Assembly (NCBI RefSeq): GCF_030253575.1
Contig: NC_080560.1
Location: 15,629,001-15,693,000, forward strand
Length of the DNA stretch: 64,000 nt
Direction: 5' to 3'
From: Rhododendron vialii
Taxonomy: Eukaryota; Streptophyta; Magnoliopsida; Ericales; Ericaceae
Shown: positions 24,506 to 37,972 of the stretch, piece by piece
Numbering within the stretch: the first letter of the stretch is position 1
How the letters are laid out: the number at the start of each line of letters is the position of its first letter
Notes under the pieces: model-generated
The model's database searches: none
The model's input: only the letters and a program-made list of their open reading frames with translations
Told to the model about the DNA's origin: nothing
Position numbers and translations under genes: made by a program

Positions 24506-27500
24506 TTACCATTCGTCATAATAGGAGTACCTGTACCCCTGACGATACTGCCCATTTGCAGTGGTTCTAGATGGAGACTTGTAAAACTCAGGTGATCCTC
24601 TGAACCCTCTGCTTCCATTCTTCCCCTTCTGTTCATTCCTCAATTCCTCCTGAAGGTCATACTGTGAACGCTGCATATAGGTAAATAGGAATTACTTTTA
24701 TGACCGCAAAAAAAAAAACCCATATAGGATCGGACAGGTCCCAGTATAGAATTCGTTAGATTGAGCGCAATGACTATGACAATCTTTATGCTACTACGTA
24801 CCAATGTCAGATAAGCTTGAACCACAATAACATAAATTGAACCCATAATCATGAAAAAATTAAGTATTGATTTCTCTGCCCTTTCAAGTGATGCAATGGC
24901 CAACATGTATCAAAAAGGAGTTTGAAGTGTCAAAGTTAGCGCTTACCTCAGACTGATCCCATCTGACGGTTAGGGTGAATATAAATTTGTCAACTTAAGA
25001 ACATTCAATTTCAATAGAAAGAAAGCCAGTACATACAAAGCAAGACTTGCTACAAGTCAGAAAGCACAGAATAAGCATAGTGGTCTTAAAAACACAACGT
25101 GCTGAGAAAACTTTTCCTCCCCCCCACCACACACACACCCACACACGCACAAAGAAAAATATCTCATAACCATTATTTGATGTGAAAAGAGGACGAATTA
25201 GACAATTCTTCAAGAGAAATGCAGTATGCACTTTTTAGTAAAATGCCACGTCGGTGGAAAATAAAACTTGAGGAACCCCTTAATCTATAAAAAGCTTCAC
25301 AGTACAAGACAAAGTCAAGGTCAACCAGCTGTTTCACTTGTGCTGCCCGAGGCAGTGGTTACTGCAACTTTTGCACCATGCGCCAGCTTTTGCATTAAAA
25401 TAATCAGCTTTAGTTTAAGTTTCACCCCTCCAGGTTCTATTGACCGTGAACGGTCCTCACGATTGGCTGGTTCAACTGTCTGATCCAAGTGGTTTTCACT
25501 AAGGAAGCCGATTTTTGAATACAAGTGGTTCCTTGGTTAATCAGGACAGGTACATTGACTGGTCGGTGGTCTAACCGGTCAAACCAGCCAGTCCGGTATG
25601 GTTTTTAAAACTTTGCTCATTACATTACGTATCGCACTAGTAGCATACCTTAGTGGGGTCTGAAAGTACTGCATATGCCTCTCCGATCATTTTGAAAAGT
25701 CTATCAGCATCCTTATGGACTTCATCAGCTATTTCCTTCCATAGTTTCCCATCATCTCCACTCTCACTTCTTGCCAGGAATTGACCAGCCTACATTACCA
25801 TAAACTCATTTAGAAGATGGAAAGGGCAACTGTGTAAAAAAATAACTATTAAATCCAAAGACCTTGTCTGGATGATGTCTCAGTGCTGCTTTCCGGTATG
25901 CCTTTTTTATTTCCGATGCTGTATCAGATTGTTTAATACCCCTGAAATTGAAATGTTGAAATGAGGAATGGCTTTTGGTTCCCGTGTTAAGTTTATAGTT
26001 GTTTACCAAAATACTCACCAAAAAAAGACCAAAAATACCGTAAACAAATTGTACAGAGAATATTGAGCAGGCACAAAAGCACATAAAACCACCAAAAAGA
26101 GGAGGGAAAACAGAGGAAAAAGCCTACAAGATAGACCCAAAACCCTACTAGAACCCCATGAAATATCCACTCCCAATTACTGAAATGCTTCAACAAAGCT
26201 GCTTTACAGCAAAATCAAAAGAAAACCATATGTCACGTGGCAGGATGAGGAACTGTACAAGCCTGATTCCGAAATACTACAATTCATCAAACGATGCGTG
26301 AAAGTAGACAATGAAAAATGTAGATACATCAGGCACCATATTTTGGGAACCAACACAATTAAACATCCAACCATGAAAATCCAAATGCAACAGGAAACAC
26401 AAAAAATGGATGCCTTACAAAATGAGGTAATGATCCAAGGACATTCCCTTTTTTGCCTTTTCTTCCATGGAATAATGGCGGCGACGGACTTGAGTTAATT
26501 CTTCTTGAGATTGCTTTTCAAAAAGAGATATTAGTAACAGAAGGTCACTGGCTGCTTGTTCATAGTCTCTAATTTTCTCATGTAATGTGGCTCTTCTAGA
26601 AACTGCCTGTACAAGGTCCAATCAGGCACAGAAATTACGAATAAAGCGAAAACAGTAAAAAGTAATTTGGAAGAAATGCCCAAAAACCTACTGCATTCTT
26701 GTGACAAAACAGCACATACGTTATTGATAAATAAACAAAAGAAACCATATCAACTCTAGGAGTAATGGTACCACGAAAACTAAAGGGTACAAATACATTT
26801 ATTTGAATGAATGCAATACAAATACTGAAGTCCAACAAAACTTTTCACCATTAATGGAATTTTTTCTCTCCCTGGTAATCACACCTAGATTCTCATGCAC
26901 CTATCCTTAGTTAGACAGAGTAGGCGCCAAGTGTTAAAGCATTTGCTTTAACAGTTTTTAAAGCATCACCAAAAGTGGCTAGAAAGTATAAACTGATACC
27001 AAAAGAAAGAACGGTTTCCTCAAAACCATAGAATAGTTAAAATTAAAAATCGTAGCACAAATTACTTTGTCACTGAATACTGAGCTATCCTATGCTCATT
27101 GTAGAATTAGCCGTCTCTTCGGGTAGAAAGACATTTTCCATGACCCATCATGTTCACATCCATAACAAAGATGAAGACGATGATGCCGACAGAAGGAGAT
27201 GGAAAAGGAAATAAGTAAAGAGAGTACGAGAATCTTGTGATGAAAGCTTTTCTTAGAAAGAGAGAAGGTGAAAAAGTAAACCAGCAAACCACATAGTATA
27301 TACACTTTAAAGGCCAACCTTTGAGTAACTTCCATCAAGAGCTATGGCTAGGCTGCAATCAGCGATGGCATCCGAAATTTGGCCCAGAGCTTGGTGCGCC
27401 GCAGCACGGTTGCAAAAACAAATGGCTGCAAAAGGACGTGATTCAATACTGCTGGATACAGCAGCAGTATAATGCTCCACTGCTTGTGTATGCCTACCAG

Positions 27501-30500
27501 ATTGAAAAGCTTCATTCCCTGCATTCTGTTCACAAGTATATGCAGTTAAACCAGAGAACAAATCAAGAACTCAAGAAGAGCAATACAGAGCTCTTAATCT
27601 TGTTCTTCTATGGGTAAATCAGAAGTTTAGCAGTTTGAATTTTGCAAGAGAAAAGAAGACCGCCACCAATTTCTTCGCTTTTGATATTTTATTCTGACAA
27701 TCTCAACAAGAAATAGATGCCACCTATTTAACAGGTTTATATTTGATTTACATGCATTGCATACAAGGTGACTTCAAACCAAATACTGACTTTTTGCATC
27801 ATATTGATTGCAAAATCAATTGACTCCAACTTCAAGTTATAGTATACAAATTGTTGGAATTTGCCCCCGCAGTTGTTAATTATCACTTCCAAAACTAGTA
27901 CACGGGCGTTTTCTCCATTTATTGCCAATTAGTTTAGATTAGATGCTTTAACATGGTATCATATCTAGGCTTATGGAGGTATTTTGACAAAGTCTCTTTG
28001 ATTGATTTGCTCCTTTGTTTGTGGCTTAAATGCACCTTCGAATATAGTCTTGATTAACTGAACTTTAATTTATATGTATTGGTCATGACATGACCTCTAG
28101 AAACCTTGAAAACTTGAAGGGTCACTTTGCCTAATACCTCTAGAACCTTTCAAACTTCGCCCAGCCATTCCAGCGACATATTACAAGTTTCTCCAACCCA
28201 CCCAAAACCCTAATCGGGACGCACATAATACAAGAAACTCCAATCCACATGATCACACGCTTCCATGAAATTCACCTAAATATTAAACCCTCTCAATTAG
28301 AGCGTCTATACTCGTCAACCGCCTCATTTGCGACCAAAACATCCAATATTTGGTGTCCCTCCACAAAAACAAGTCTCTCCAGTACAAGAAAAGGTGTACT
28401 TGGGGTCGGCAGCCAGAAGTACTAGTTCTATTACAACAGGGTCAGTACCCGTCATATGCTACATGTTCAGGATACAGTAAATGGCATCTAAATCCCAGAT
28501 TTTCTTCCAGTCTTGTTTTAGGAGGGAAGGGTATCTTCATCTCTCTTTTTCGTAGTTTTGTGTGTGCGTGTGTGTGTGCGTGTGTGTGTGTGGGGGGGGG
28601 GGGGGGGGGGGGGGGGGGTGGGGGAAGACAGGTGGGGGGGTGAACATTATCAAAATAACTGAGGATCATGATTCAAACTTCCAATCACAAAATATACTGA
28701 AAACAATGGCCAGAATACCTTGTGGTGTAAAAGTTGACGAACAGTGACAGCAAATGGAATTGATGACTCCTGCATGTTGGTTCCACACCTAAACAACAAA
28801 CATTTGAACAGCTTATTCAAAACTGAATGAGGTTATATGTCCTATTTGAACAGTGAATCAGTAAGAGTTGCCTGTGATGGAATTCCTTTATGACCTGTCT
28901 TCAGAAGACCTCAATAGCTCTTGCTTCTCTAGCAAATCAAGAGCCACCTCAAGCCTTCCCAGATGAAAGTAGGACTTGGCCATCAGATGCCACCTCCACA
29001 GCCTTATAGATGAGTTATTGTATGTAGGACCATCCACAATATCTATGTTGTTATCACCAGCTACTGAGACAACATTCAGTTCAGCAAAAACAAGAGTCTG
29101 CTCACAGAGTCGGATAACCTCTTCATACCTCCCGAGCTGTAAAATGGCAAAAAGAATAAAGCCCATGCTGAGAAAGCTTCACCCAACAGGAGTTTTTACT
29201 GCTTAATGAAACTGTCTAATTAATACCAATCATGAATAATTTACAGACCATGAGAAGAGCCTCTCCTTTCATTTCAAGTAATTTCTCTGAATAAGAACTT
29301 GTTGAGAAGACCCCAGAAATTACTTCCAAAGCACTAATTGCTGCATTGCAAGTTCTCTTTCGGATAAGTTCAGCACACTGATTCACACACTTGGCCACTT
29401 TCTGCCAGTCACAAAATCACATAGTTAGCCACTGCAGTACATCACTGATATCCTGAGAGAGAGAGAGAGAGAGAGAGAGTCCCCAATGGCACTATTTTTT
29501 ATTATGTTTAAGTACCATACGAATATTGTTTTTGACAATTAAAGCACCAAATGTTCAGTCCTCCATGGAACCGCATAAGGAGAGAGATTAGTAATTCATG
29601 AAGAAACCACATGAAACTGCTACACAATAAATCAAGTAAGTTTCCAAAGCTGGGGTGGTAAGGAGGGATACTTAGGCAACTTTGCAAAGCTTCTAGCCAG
29701 GGCCAGCCCTATTCATTTTGGGACTCTAGGCCGACTAACAATATGGGGCCTCTTTACATTTACCAGAACATTAGATCACTTAATAAAGAATAGTTTAAAA
29801 GGTAGAACATAATTTTTTAAAGTAAATTACGTGTATTAAATAATACTTTTAGAAAATTAAAAGCTACAAATATTAGAAAATAAATTTTGGAGGGCCGAGA
29901 TATGCTTTATTTGAAATTTTCTTCCTTTACACAAATAACGTTTGCAAGTTTGTGGCGAATTAACAGTTTGTCCCAACGGTTAGAATGCAGCATTTTCACC
30001 CATAGGTCGTGAGTTCAAGTTGTTGCCAGGTCAATTTTTTAATTGTTCACAAAATACTGTTGCGCAAATAGATTGAAGTACGTAAAATTCGAACTTGAAC
30101 CAGTTGTGGCAAAACAAGGCCCCCTATGCTGAACGATGCAACTAGATGACTTAAAAATTTGCAACCATAATACATATGCACTTCCACGAAATCGGGGCCC
30201 CTTTTTGGGCTGGATTTTGGGGGCCCTAGGCAATGGCCTCTTGGGTCTTGCCCAGGGGCTGGGGCCTGCTTATAGTATCCAAGGAATTTTGAGAAAAGCA
30301 TGAACACCTCCTTCTCTACTGCCTTGCCGAAGCAGGTGGCCATAATTGACCAAGAACCTAGGCTAATTAGCTTGGTAAGGACTGGGTATAATACTGCCAC
30401 GCTCACAGGCGGAGGGAGGTGATTGAAAAGGTCATCTTGAAATCTAAAAAACTTATGTGGGGGTGCCTAGATTCCGAATGCAGTAGTAATCGTGACTGGG

Positions 30501-33500
30501 TGTATGGATGCAAGACTGAATAGCCATGTGTCTGGGAATCATTTATAAGTTGGAGCTTGAGTATACAATCATGCTTATTGGGATGGGATCTCTAACTTTA
30601 TGTTATTCAGAAGATGGGCTTTAAGGAGAGGTGGAGAAGGTGGATCCAATTTTCGAACATCTACAGTGAAGCTTTTTGTTCATGTCAATGGCGTTGCCAA
30701 ATACTTTTGTCAGGTTTAGATCCTTGAGGAAGGGTTTGAAAAATTGGATCCACCTTCCTCCACCTCAAGCATCAAAACCACCGAAAAAGTTTTTTTTTTT
30801 TTGTAGCTTTTTGTTCTTGTGAATGGCGTTGCCAAATATTTTTGTAGTTTCCCTTCCTAATGGAAGCTGTTAACCAAATGATAGGCAAGGCAGCGAGCGA
30901 TGGCCATCTCAGTGGCTTTGTTTTGATTTTGGCTATGGTGCCACGTTTTGGGAGATTGGCCACACAAGAAGATCTAGCTCATTCCTACCGATGATAGGAT
31001 GACCCTTACTAAAAGCACATGGTCGAATTCTAATATGCTTCGTATCATTGTTTGCAATCCCCATCTCAACAGCTCGGAATTCCAATGGTTGAGAATTTAT
31101 TGCAAAAGCTTCTTTGGAACAGGTCGAGAGATGATCTTAAATATCTTCTTGCTGATTAAAAGGGGGTTCTTTTGCCAAACGAAGGGAAGGGTTTCACCAT
31201 GTTCAATGACCCCTTGCTTGGGAAGTGATTGTGGAGGTTTTCCTTTGGGAACGAGAGCCTTTGGAGGAGGGTGATAGTTGCTAGGAGCGAGTACTGTAGG
31301 TTGAATGGTCCATTGGGTCTGTAAAAGGGCCTTATTGGATGTGGGTTTGGAAAGGGGATCATGAGAGTAAAAGCCTATAGATGATTTCTCAGAATCTCTT
31401 CTATCAAGGTGGGACGAAGGGTGACACAGGCAGGGCACTTGGGGCAGTATAGACAGTTACGGGAAGCTTTTCTGAAACTCTTCAGATTTGAGATGGACAT
31501 GGATTCTCTTTTTATTGACAATTGGTCTTTTGACAAAGGGGCTAGGGTTAACTCTATTGTTTAAAGGTCGTTGCAGCCTGCAGGACCATAGTTTGGCTCA
31601 GTTGTGGAGTTGATTGGGTTGCTCGCATGGAAGTTTTACAGAGACATCCCTGCTGTAAGACTCTTACTGGGCAAGAAGACTACAACTTCCCTAGAGAGGG
31701 CAGTCCAAGGCCCCTCTGAAAGTTGCTTTCTTCCCTTGGAATCTTGGACAACTACTGTTAATAACCTGAGGAGGTGGAGGAAGTTCCTGACGGACTGGAG
31801 TTGTGAAACTGTGGGATTCGATGATTCGCCTACTGTTTTGTTGTTCTGTAAAATCATAATATTGTTGTTCGTTGCTCTGTTCTTAATGTCGTGCAGGTGA
31901 TGGCCGGTTCGGTGAAGGCTCATTTTTCTGGTTGGCATAGTGGATGCATGAGGAGTGGTAATAAAAAGGTATGGAATGTGGTGCATTTCAATAAGAGGAA
32001 TAGTACAACTGTACAACTTTGGAGGGGAAAGAGTGCTCGGTTCCAGCTTTTAAAGTCATGCCATAATCACCAATTTTTGGTCAAGGATGATTTTTCCTTT
32101 TCCTTGGATTATTTTGTAAAGTGTGCTGAGAGTTTGTTGTTGTATAATCCTGTAGATTTTAAGCGGTTTTAAAGAATTTTTAATTTGGCTTTGTAGAACT
32201 AAACGGAAGTTGTGTCCCTTTTCTTTTCTTGTGTGTTTGTGCAGAAAAAGGTTGGATTCCCTGTGGTATGTTCATCCTATTTTCAAGAACATCAAACCAT
32301 GCTCCTGTAAAGCATCAGCTAAGTGGTACAGAAGCACCGAACAAGAGTAGACTGTAGAAGAATTGTCAAACTTATTTTAGCTCCTGAACACGTACAAGAA
32401 GCGGTCGAGAGTCTCAAGAGAAATCTCGGATTGTATCTGTGTCTGACTTCTGCCCAAAACAGGCATATTGACTCGCTAATGGCATGTATAAGTCATATCG
32501 CTACTCAACATTTAAAGAGGGTATCCTAGTTGTTTTATCAGTGAGAATTCATGAATCATTACATGCACCAGCACAAACAACATATACATACTAGCTCCTA
32601 CAACACTTTGATAGAAATGAAGAAATACTTTTACATCTCCCCTTATTCTATTCTTTCCTTTTTGGCTTCTATGAACATAACTACCTACAATACCATAGCA
32701 ATCAAAAAGCTTTTCAAATGTGGTACCTGGGCCTTTTGTTGGCCATTGGCAGCTTCTATTATTATTCTACGATCCAGACAGACTTCAGCCCCTGTCTCTA
32801 AGCACTTGCTAAAGTATTGGAGTGCAGCTTCAACTTCCCCCATCTCAAGATGACAACTAGAAAACAACAATAACTATTACGAATGAAAAAACAACAAAAA
32901 CAACACCACAAAACGAACATAATGACAATAACGACAACAAAACAAATGCATAAGACGTCACCTGATTTTTCTTTACAGCAGAAACCCTCATTCAATAGAT
33001 AGCAAGGATGATAACTCGACAAGAACGGTACAGGGATTCATGGCTTTCTAACAAATTTTCCAGTTCTCACTTCTCTCTCTCTCGGTGAAAAGGATAGAAG
33101 TAAAACCAAAGTTACAGAATTTCACTAAACCATTCCCCTGAATCCAGATACATTTTTGATTCCTCTGGGCTCTGATAATAACACAAGTAGGCCACTCTAA
33201 GGTTTTATAGGCATACAACTTCCCATTCTACCTCATTACCCGGGTCCTCGACGTAAACCGCTCGATCACCAGAGTACATGCCTAGGTGGTACTCAACAAC
33301 CAACAAAGACGCAGATGAGACGATTCTATTACTAGAAACAAGCCCCATAGCAATAGAATAACATCACATTTCTGCATGGTATAGCTCATCTCAAACTGGA
33401 GAATAAGATTCCTGCAGTTCTTAATTTCAAAGCCACCTCACTCACGAGTTGATTAGACATTTAGACACAATCTCAATGTTGTGATGTTGGGTTACTTCCC

Positions 33501-36500
33501 ATCGAGGTTGACATTCACTATCCTCCCTTCTTGATGAGTATCAACAAGCCTCATATTTGCCGCAGCACACCCACACCTTCCCCCCCGATCTCTACGCGCT
33601 TCAGATTTTTCCTAGAATAAAGTTTTTACAAATTTTATGGTCCCGTCCTTTGATATATTTCAAGATACAAATGAAGTCTGACAAAAATGTTGGCATTGAA
33701 GGGAGTGGTTCTTAACTTTTGGCACACAGACTCTCATAAATTGGTGAAGTACCCATGCTGGATACTCGACATTCCGAGGGTATCGAACATACATCCGACG
33801 TGTCTAGTAGAACATGCAATGCACAACCCCACAGGAATAGTAGTAAGGTAATAAAATTTATTACTACATGATAATTGCCTAAGACACGCATTGTGCATAA
33901 AATACTCCAAATTCTTTACATACTCCATTTTAGATGTTAAGAAAGTGTTCTTGGCTTGGACATAGAAAGTAGGGGAATCTAAAATTCACACCTACTCGCA
34001 ACCAACACCTATACCGATATCGATATCTTCCGTTAGCATTATCTTCAAGTGACTTTCACCACATTCCCCCAAAAGATTCGACTTATAACCAGAATCCCGA
34101 TAGAAATCAAACTTGTGGACAGTCCCCGGTCACAAAAGAAAATAAATTGACTATATTTAGCGACAGAAAAAGAAAATGAGACATAGTACGATAGTGTAGG
34201 TCTACAGTAAGTAATGCCTACGTTTCAGATAACTGTTACAAAATGGCAAATACATAGAAGCAGAGAGAGAGAGAGAATTTTGAATGCACACAAAATATGC
34301 AAGAGCATAGAACAAGGCCATACTTTGCAGCTCTAATTTGGACTTTGTGAAAGTTGGGATCGAGAGCAGCAGCTCGCATACAGTCACCTAAGGCTTCCCT
34401 CATCCTTCCAAGAGACATCCGAGCAGCAGCACGGTTGCTATAACACAGCACAAGAGGCGCAATGCAGCATCCTGATGTCCCACTGTGAGGGACCGAGTTT
34501 ATACCCTTTGTGTAAAATTCCTCAGCTTTGGACGGATTCCCTTTCTCATAAGCTTGATTTCCCCTGATAGAATCACATCCATCCAAGCACGGATAATAAA
34601 ATGAGGACATCCAAAATGAAAAGACATGATAACTTATCAAAAAAAATAAAAAACGAAAAGACATGATTCCAAATCTTAGCAGCTGAAGTGCTGAACCAAC
34701 TAGGCATGAGAGACCCTTTACGAATACAATATTTGAAAACCAAAGTATAACTTTCGAGGGAGAAAATGTGTAGAGGTTTGAAAAGGTGATGAACTTTTAT
34801 GACGAAAGAAGTACCTATTCCGCCACTTCTGACAGGTTTTTTGAGTTTGAGCAGTAGACCCCTGCTCATCATCTTCTTTATTCCCTTTATATTTACTATT
34901 AAGATTCCCTTCTTTATCATGCGGCTGTACTGGAAATTGGACCGAGGAAGATGCAGCGTCAACTTTTTGACTTGGGTTGGTCGTATTTGGAGCATGGCCA
35001 ACTTTCATCCTATATTTCTTTTGGTTGTGACGCCTAGTTGCTGAAAGCTTGTCTTGTGTGCAAGAGGCAGAGAAGGTAAAATTTCTCTCAACATCATCAT
35101 TTTCCCTTGAGGCAAAACAAAATTGATTTTGCTTATTACAATCACTTTCTTCCCTCTTAGTGTTGGAATTACTGCAATCAGTTTGACTTTCTTCTAAAGA
35201 AGAATCAACAACTCTTTCTTGGTGACTACGTAAATATTCTTCGTTTGACCCTCTGCATTTCTTATCACCTTCGCTGATGGCACCTTCACTCACAGTTTCT
35301 AAATCTTCATTTTTCCCTTGTGGAGAACTTGTCACATTTGAGGTGGAGGGTGCATCGTTGTTATCCTGATATGGAGTAAAATCCATCGGTGAATAGCTTC
35401 TAGGAGACTCCATTTGTTGCTGGGAATCTTCTTTAGGCAGATGATTTTGCCTTGACTCCGGAAAAGCCCGCCTCAACTTTCCTCTCCTATTCTTGCATCC
35501 CTTGTCCCTTTCTGATCTCCTCTTTCCACTAGATTCAAACTTTTTATTGAACCTGGGAGATAAATTCACCATAAATGCACACGATGTATCAACATTCGGC
35601 ATTCTAAAGTCCTTCACGGATTCCCCTACTCCCAGTGGGGTGTTTGCAAACCTGAAGTTACACTCATTCTCAACTCTGCCTGAGGAAAGTGCTTCAGAAT
35701 CAAGCCCACAAGGAGGAAACAAAGCCTCGTTGGTAGGTATATTCAGTTTTGAATGATCATTGAGCTGATCTCGAGGCCCATCATATCCTATATCTCGCTC
35801 AGCCTGAAAAATAAATGGATTTGGAGTAGGGATACCGAGAGAGGGATCATTGGAGCTATTATTATTGGTATTTTTTGGTTGCCTCTCCTCCCAAACACAT
35901 CTAAAAACACCGCACCCAAGTTTTATCTGTTCATCCGAATCTCCCAACCAACTTCTTGCGTGTTGATTATTTTCATTAGGCATTGCGTGTTGGGCAGCCT
36001 CACCAAAAGAGCAAGCAGCATCACTACTACTTGCAAATACAAGGGTATCCTCTTCGATGGTTCTAAAGTTAAATCCTTCAGCACTCCCATTTCCATGTCT
36101 GAGAAAACTTTCATTCATCATTTGATCACAAGAAGTAGTTCGGGATTTTCCAGTACAATAACCAGGCGACTTTTTGTTATTTCCATATACAAAAACAGGT
36201 TTAGAACAGGCACTAGCATCAATACTAGGATCTTTCATGTGGCAAGAACATCCAATCTTTTTGCAATCACAGGCTGTCATTTTCTTCATCTCATCAGATA
36301 GTTTGCTTACTGTGCTTGTCCCAGAAGCACCGATGGTATGAGCACTGCTTCCAAATACAAAATTGGATTTGCTGTTTATTAGAAAATCCAACTTACCAAG
36401 ATAAGTGTCCGCAGAGCCAGCATCATTCCGAACATTTTGAGGGTTCACCTTGCTCATTTCATCACCAACCTCAGTGCTTTCACTGACACTAGAACTTTTC

Positions 36501-37972
36501 GCACTGCTACTCCCAAAAACAAAAACATCATGAGCTTCTGCTTTCTGAGCCTCTACTTCAATATCTTTCGACTTTCCACTGTCCTCAAAGCTCAGATTCC
36601 CAGCACTTCGACTGGTTTCTCCTTTTTCGGAATCTATAGTCGATAATGAAGCCTCCGGACAAACACTAGAAACAAAATCTATCTTATCAAACTTACCGAA
36701 CTGTGCTCCAGACTTCATTTTCTGGTTGTCAATTGGAACTGATTTTCCCCCATTTTCAGGGGATTCATTCTTCACCGAATTCGAGTTTGTCCTCAGTTCA
36801 CTCCAGTTACCATGAAATACAAAACCTAAATCATCTACTTTCCCAAAATCAAAGTTCATTCTCCCCCTTCCATCAGAAGCCAATTTCTCTACATTTTCAC
36901 TATATTTTCTCTCTTCAAATGTTGAATTTTGCATTAAGTTTCCATGCTTACTGTGGAAAGAAAACTCTTCAGACCCAGATTGTTTCACCTCTGAGTCTGA
37001 TTTGCTTGTTGAACAGCGATTATAAGCACCAAACACAAAATCAACTGTATCCTTAGATTTCCCGCTTTCACAACACTGGCCATTTTCCAAATTGGAATAT
37101 AGTAGCTGACTACTACTATTACCAAACAACAAACCTGAATTTTTAGATTCCCCAAACTCTTTGGCACCAGATTTTACCATGCCTGAACTAGATTCATTAT
37201 GGTCCGAATCAAAATTACTCACATAGACACCAAAAACAAAACCATCACTACTTCTTTGTCCCATTCCACCGCTTTGAGTCTTTTCTGTATCCAAACCTGA
37301 AATCAAACTATTCTTATCTGAACTACTCCTATAATCACCCAATAAATTACCCACATTTTCAGATTTCCCAAACTCCTCGGCACCACATTTCCCCCCGTCT
37401 CGACTACATTCTTTCTGCTCTGGATTTGAGTGTGAACCACAATTACTTCTATCCGCACTGAAAACAAAACCCACGTCATTGAATCTACCAACCCCATCAC
37501 TACAAGTTTGCTTATTTTCCGCGTTCAAATTCGACTCTAAACCACTCTTACTTGCACCAAACACAAAAGCCTCATTATTAAACTTCCCATACATGACACC
37601 ATCGATTGAAGCACTTAACCCATTTGATGTATCAGTAGTACTAGAACTATTATTATTAACTTGGTTGGAATTCAAACCCGATCCTTCACAAGGCGGCCCC
37701 GGTGTAGAACACTTGCCTCGCCGAAACCCTAGCCGCCTCCTCTTCACGAGCCTCGGCTTCGACCGGCTCGAGACGGCCGAGTCACCGGACGGCGAAGCAG
37801 CCGGGCCGAAAGCGAAGCCGTTTGGGAACGAACTCTGATGCTGCTCGGAGAGATTGTTTATGGAAAATGCGCTGAAAGTGAAGTTAGGGTTAGGATTTTG
37901 AGGAGTAAACGGTGGTTGTTGTGTTGATTGGGTTTTGGTTGGGGAATTGAACTCTGCCGCCGCCGGCGACAT
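24506..37972 (-). CDS. TPR-repeat DnaJ co-chaperone (DNAJC7-like, plant TPR15/TPR16 type) with FG-like N-terminal region
   Basis: J-domain/TPR protein predicted to stimulate Hsp70 ATPase and bind chaperones or clients through TPRs. Exons on the minus strand: 37972-34815, 34563-34324, 32856-32727, 29401-29249, 29136-28895, 28788-28719, 27525-27319, 26606-26419, 25941-25863, 25789-25649, 24670-24506. All join in frame: 4773 nt, 1590 aa. Residues 1-1052 are one exon of Ser/Asn/Gly-rich sequence with a basic patch KPRLVKRRRLGFRRGK (about 72-87) and some ten FVFG-like motifs every 30-80 residues. TPRs fill about 1053-1400 (GNQAYEKGNPSKAEEFYTKG; AGNEAFQSGRHTQAVEHYTA). The J domain starts near 1456 (DHYLILGIK) with HPD at about 1486-1488. 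It ends YSYYDEW. The start is the ATG at 37972; an upstream in-frame GTG was rejected. It is longer than I recall for Arabidopsis TPR16 (about 1165 aa), the excess being N-terminal. Confidence 0.92.
25400..25610. repeat. Dispersed repeat fragment in DnaJ/TPR intron 10
   Basis: GGTCTAACCGGTCAAACCAGCCAGTCCGG...TTTTTAAAAC resembles the ACCGGTTTGACC-type ends of common plant DNA transposons, but no paired terminus was found. Confidence 0.4.
26607..27318. other. DnaJ/TPR intron 7
   Basis: AT-rich intron between exons 8 and 7. No insertion or gene recognised in it. Confidence 0.6.
27526..28718. other. DnaJ/TPR intron 6
   Basis: 1193-bp intron. It contains a (TG)n tract running straight into a 27-nt G homopolymer at 28592-28618; otherwise no element is recognised. 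Confidence 0.6.
28592..28618. repeat. Poly(G) homopolymer, 27 nt, after (TG)n
   Basis: G27 on the plus strand directly follows about 30 bp of TG/CG dinucleotides and is followed by TGGGGGAAGACAGGTGGGGGGG. It lies in DnaJ/TPR intron 6 (C-rich in gene sense). Confidence 0.85.
29698..30268. mobile_element. Non-autonomous hAT-like element in DnaJ/TPR intron 3
   Basis: The left end CAGGGCCAGCCCTATTCATT pairs with the inverted right end CAGGCCCCAGCCCCTGGGC. The flanking 8-mers CTTCTAGC and CTTATAGT agree at 6 of 8, a plausible aged duplication. The interior includes GGTCGTGAGTTCAAG, which resembles a tRNA-type B box, but no tRNA fold was found. Confidence 0.6.
30600..32220 (+). pseudogene. Degenerate LINE (L1-type) reverse transcriptase and 3' end, antisense in DnaJ/TPR intron 3
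   Basis: Plus-strand pieces in changing frames match the plant L1 reverse transcriptase layout in order. From 30608 comes QKMGFKERWRRWIQF, the finger region. Then follow VNGVAKYF, an RT segment MEAVNQMIGKAASDGHLSGF near 30860, and SLWRRVIVARSEY near 31255. A cysteine/tryptophan-rich C-terminal piece (KKVWNVV...RNSTT) lies near 31970. Stops and frameshifts are frequent; the catalytic FADD-type motif and the 5' half (endonuclease) are not seen. It is an old 5'-truncated relic antisense to the host gene. Confidence 0.6.
32857..34323. other. DnaJ/TPR intron 2
   Basis: 1467-bp intron between the exons encoding the first TPRs. No inserted element is recognised; (GA)8 at 34263-34276. Confidence 0.5.

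Noticed and set aside
28442..28669. Pro-rich open frame (poly-Pro/His-Thr)
   Set aside because: It is the translation of the (TG)n-G27 tract inside a DnaJ/TPR intron.
30005..30035. tRNA or SINE with B box GGTCGTGAGTTCAAG
   Set aside because: No A box at the right spacing and no cloverleaf could be drawn; it is inside a hAT-like element.
35753..36301. 182-codon plus-strand open frame
   Set aside because: Antisense shadow of the large first exon of the DnaJ/TPR gene; no recognisable domain.
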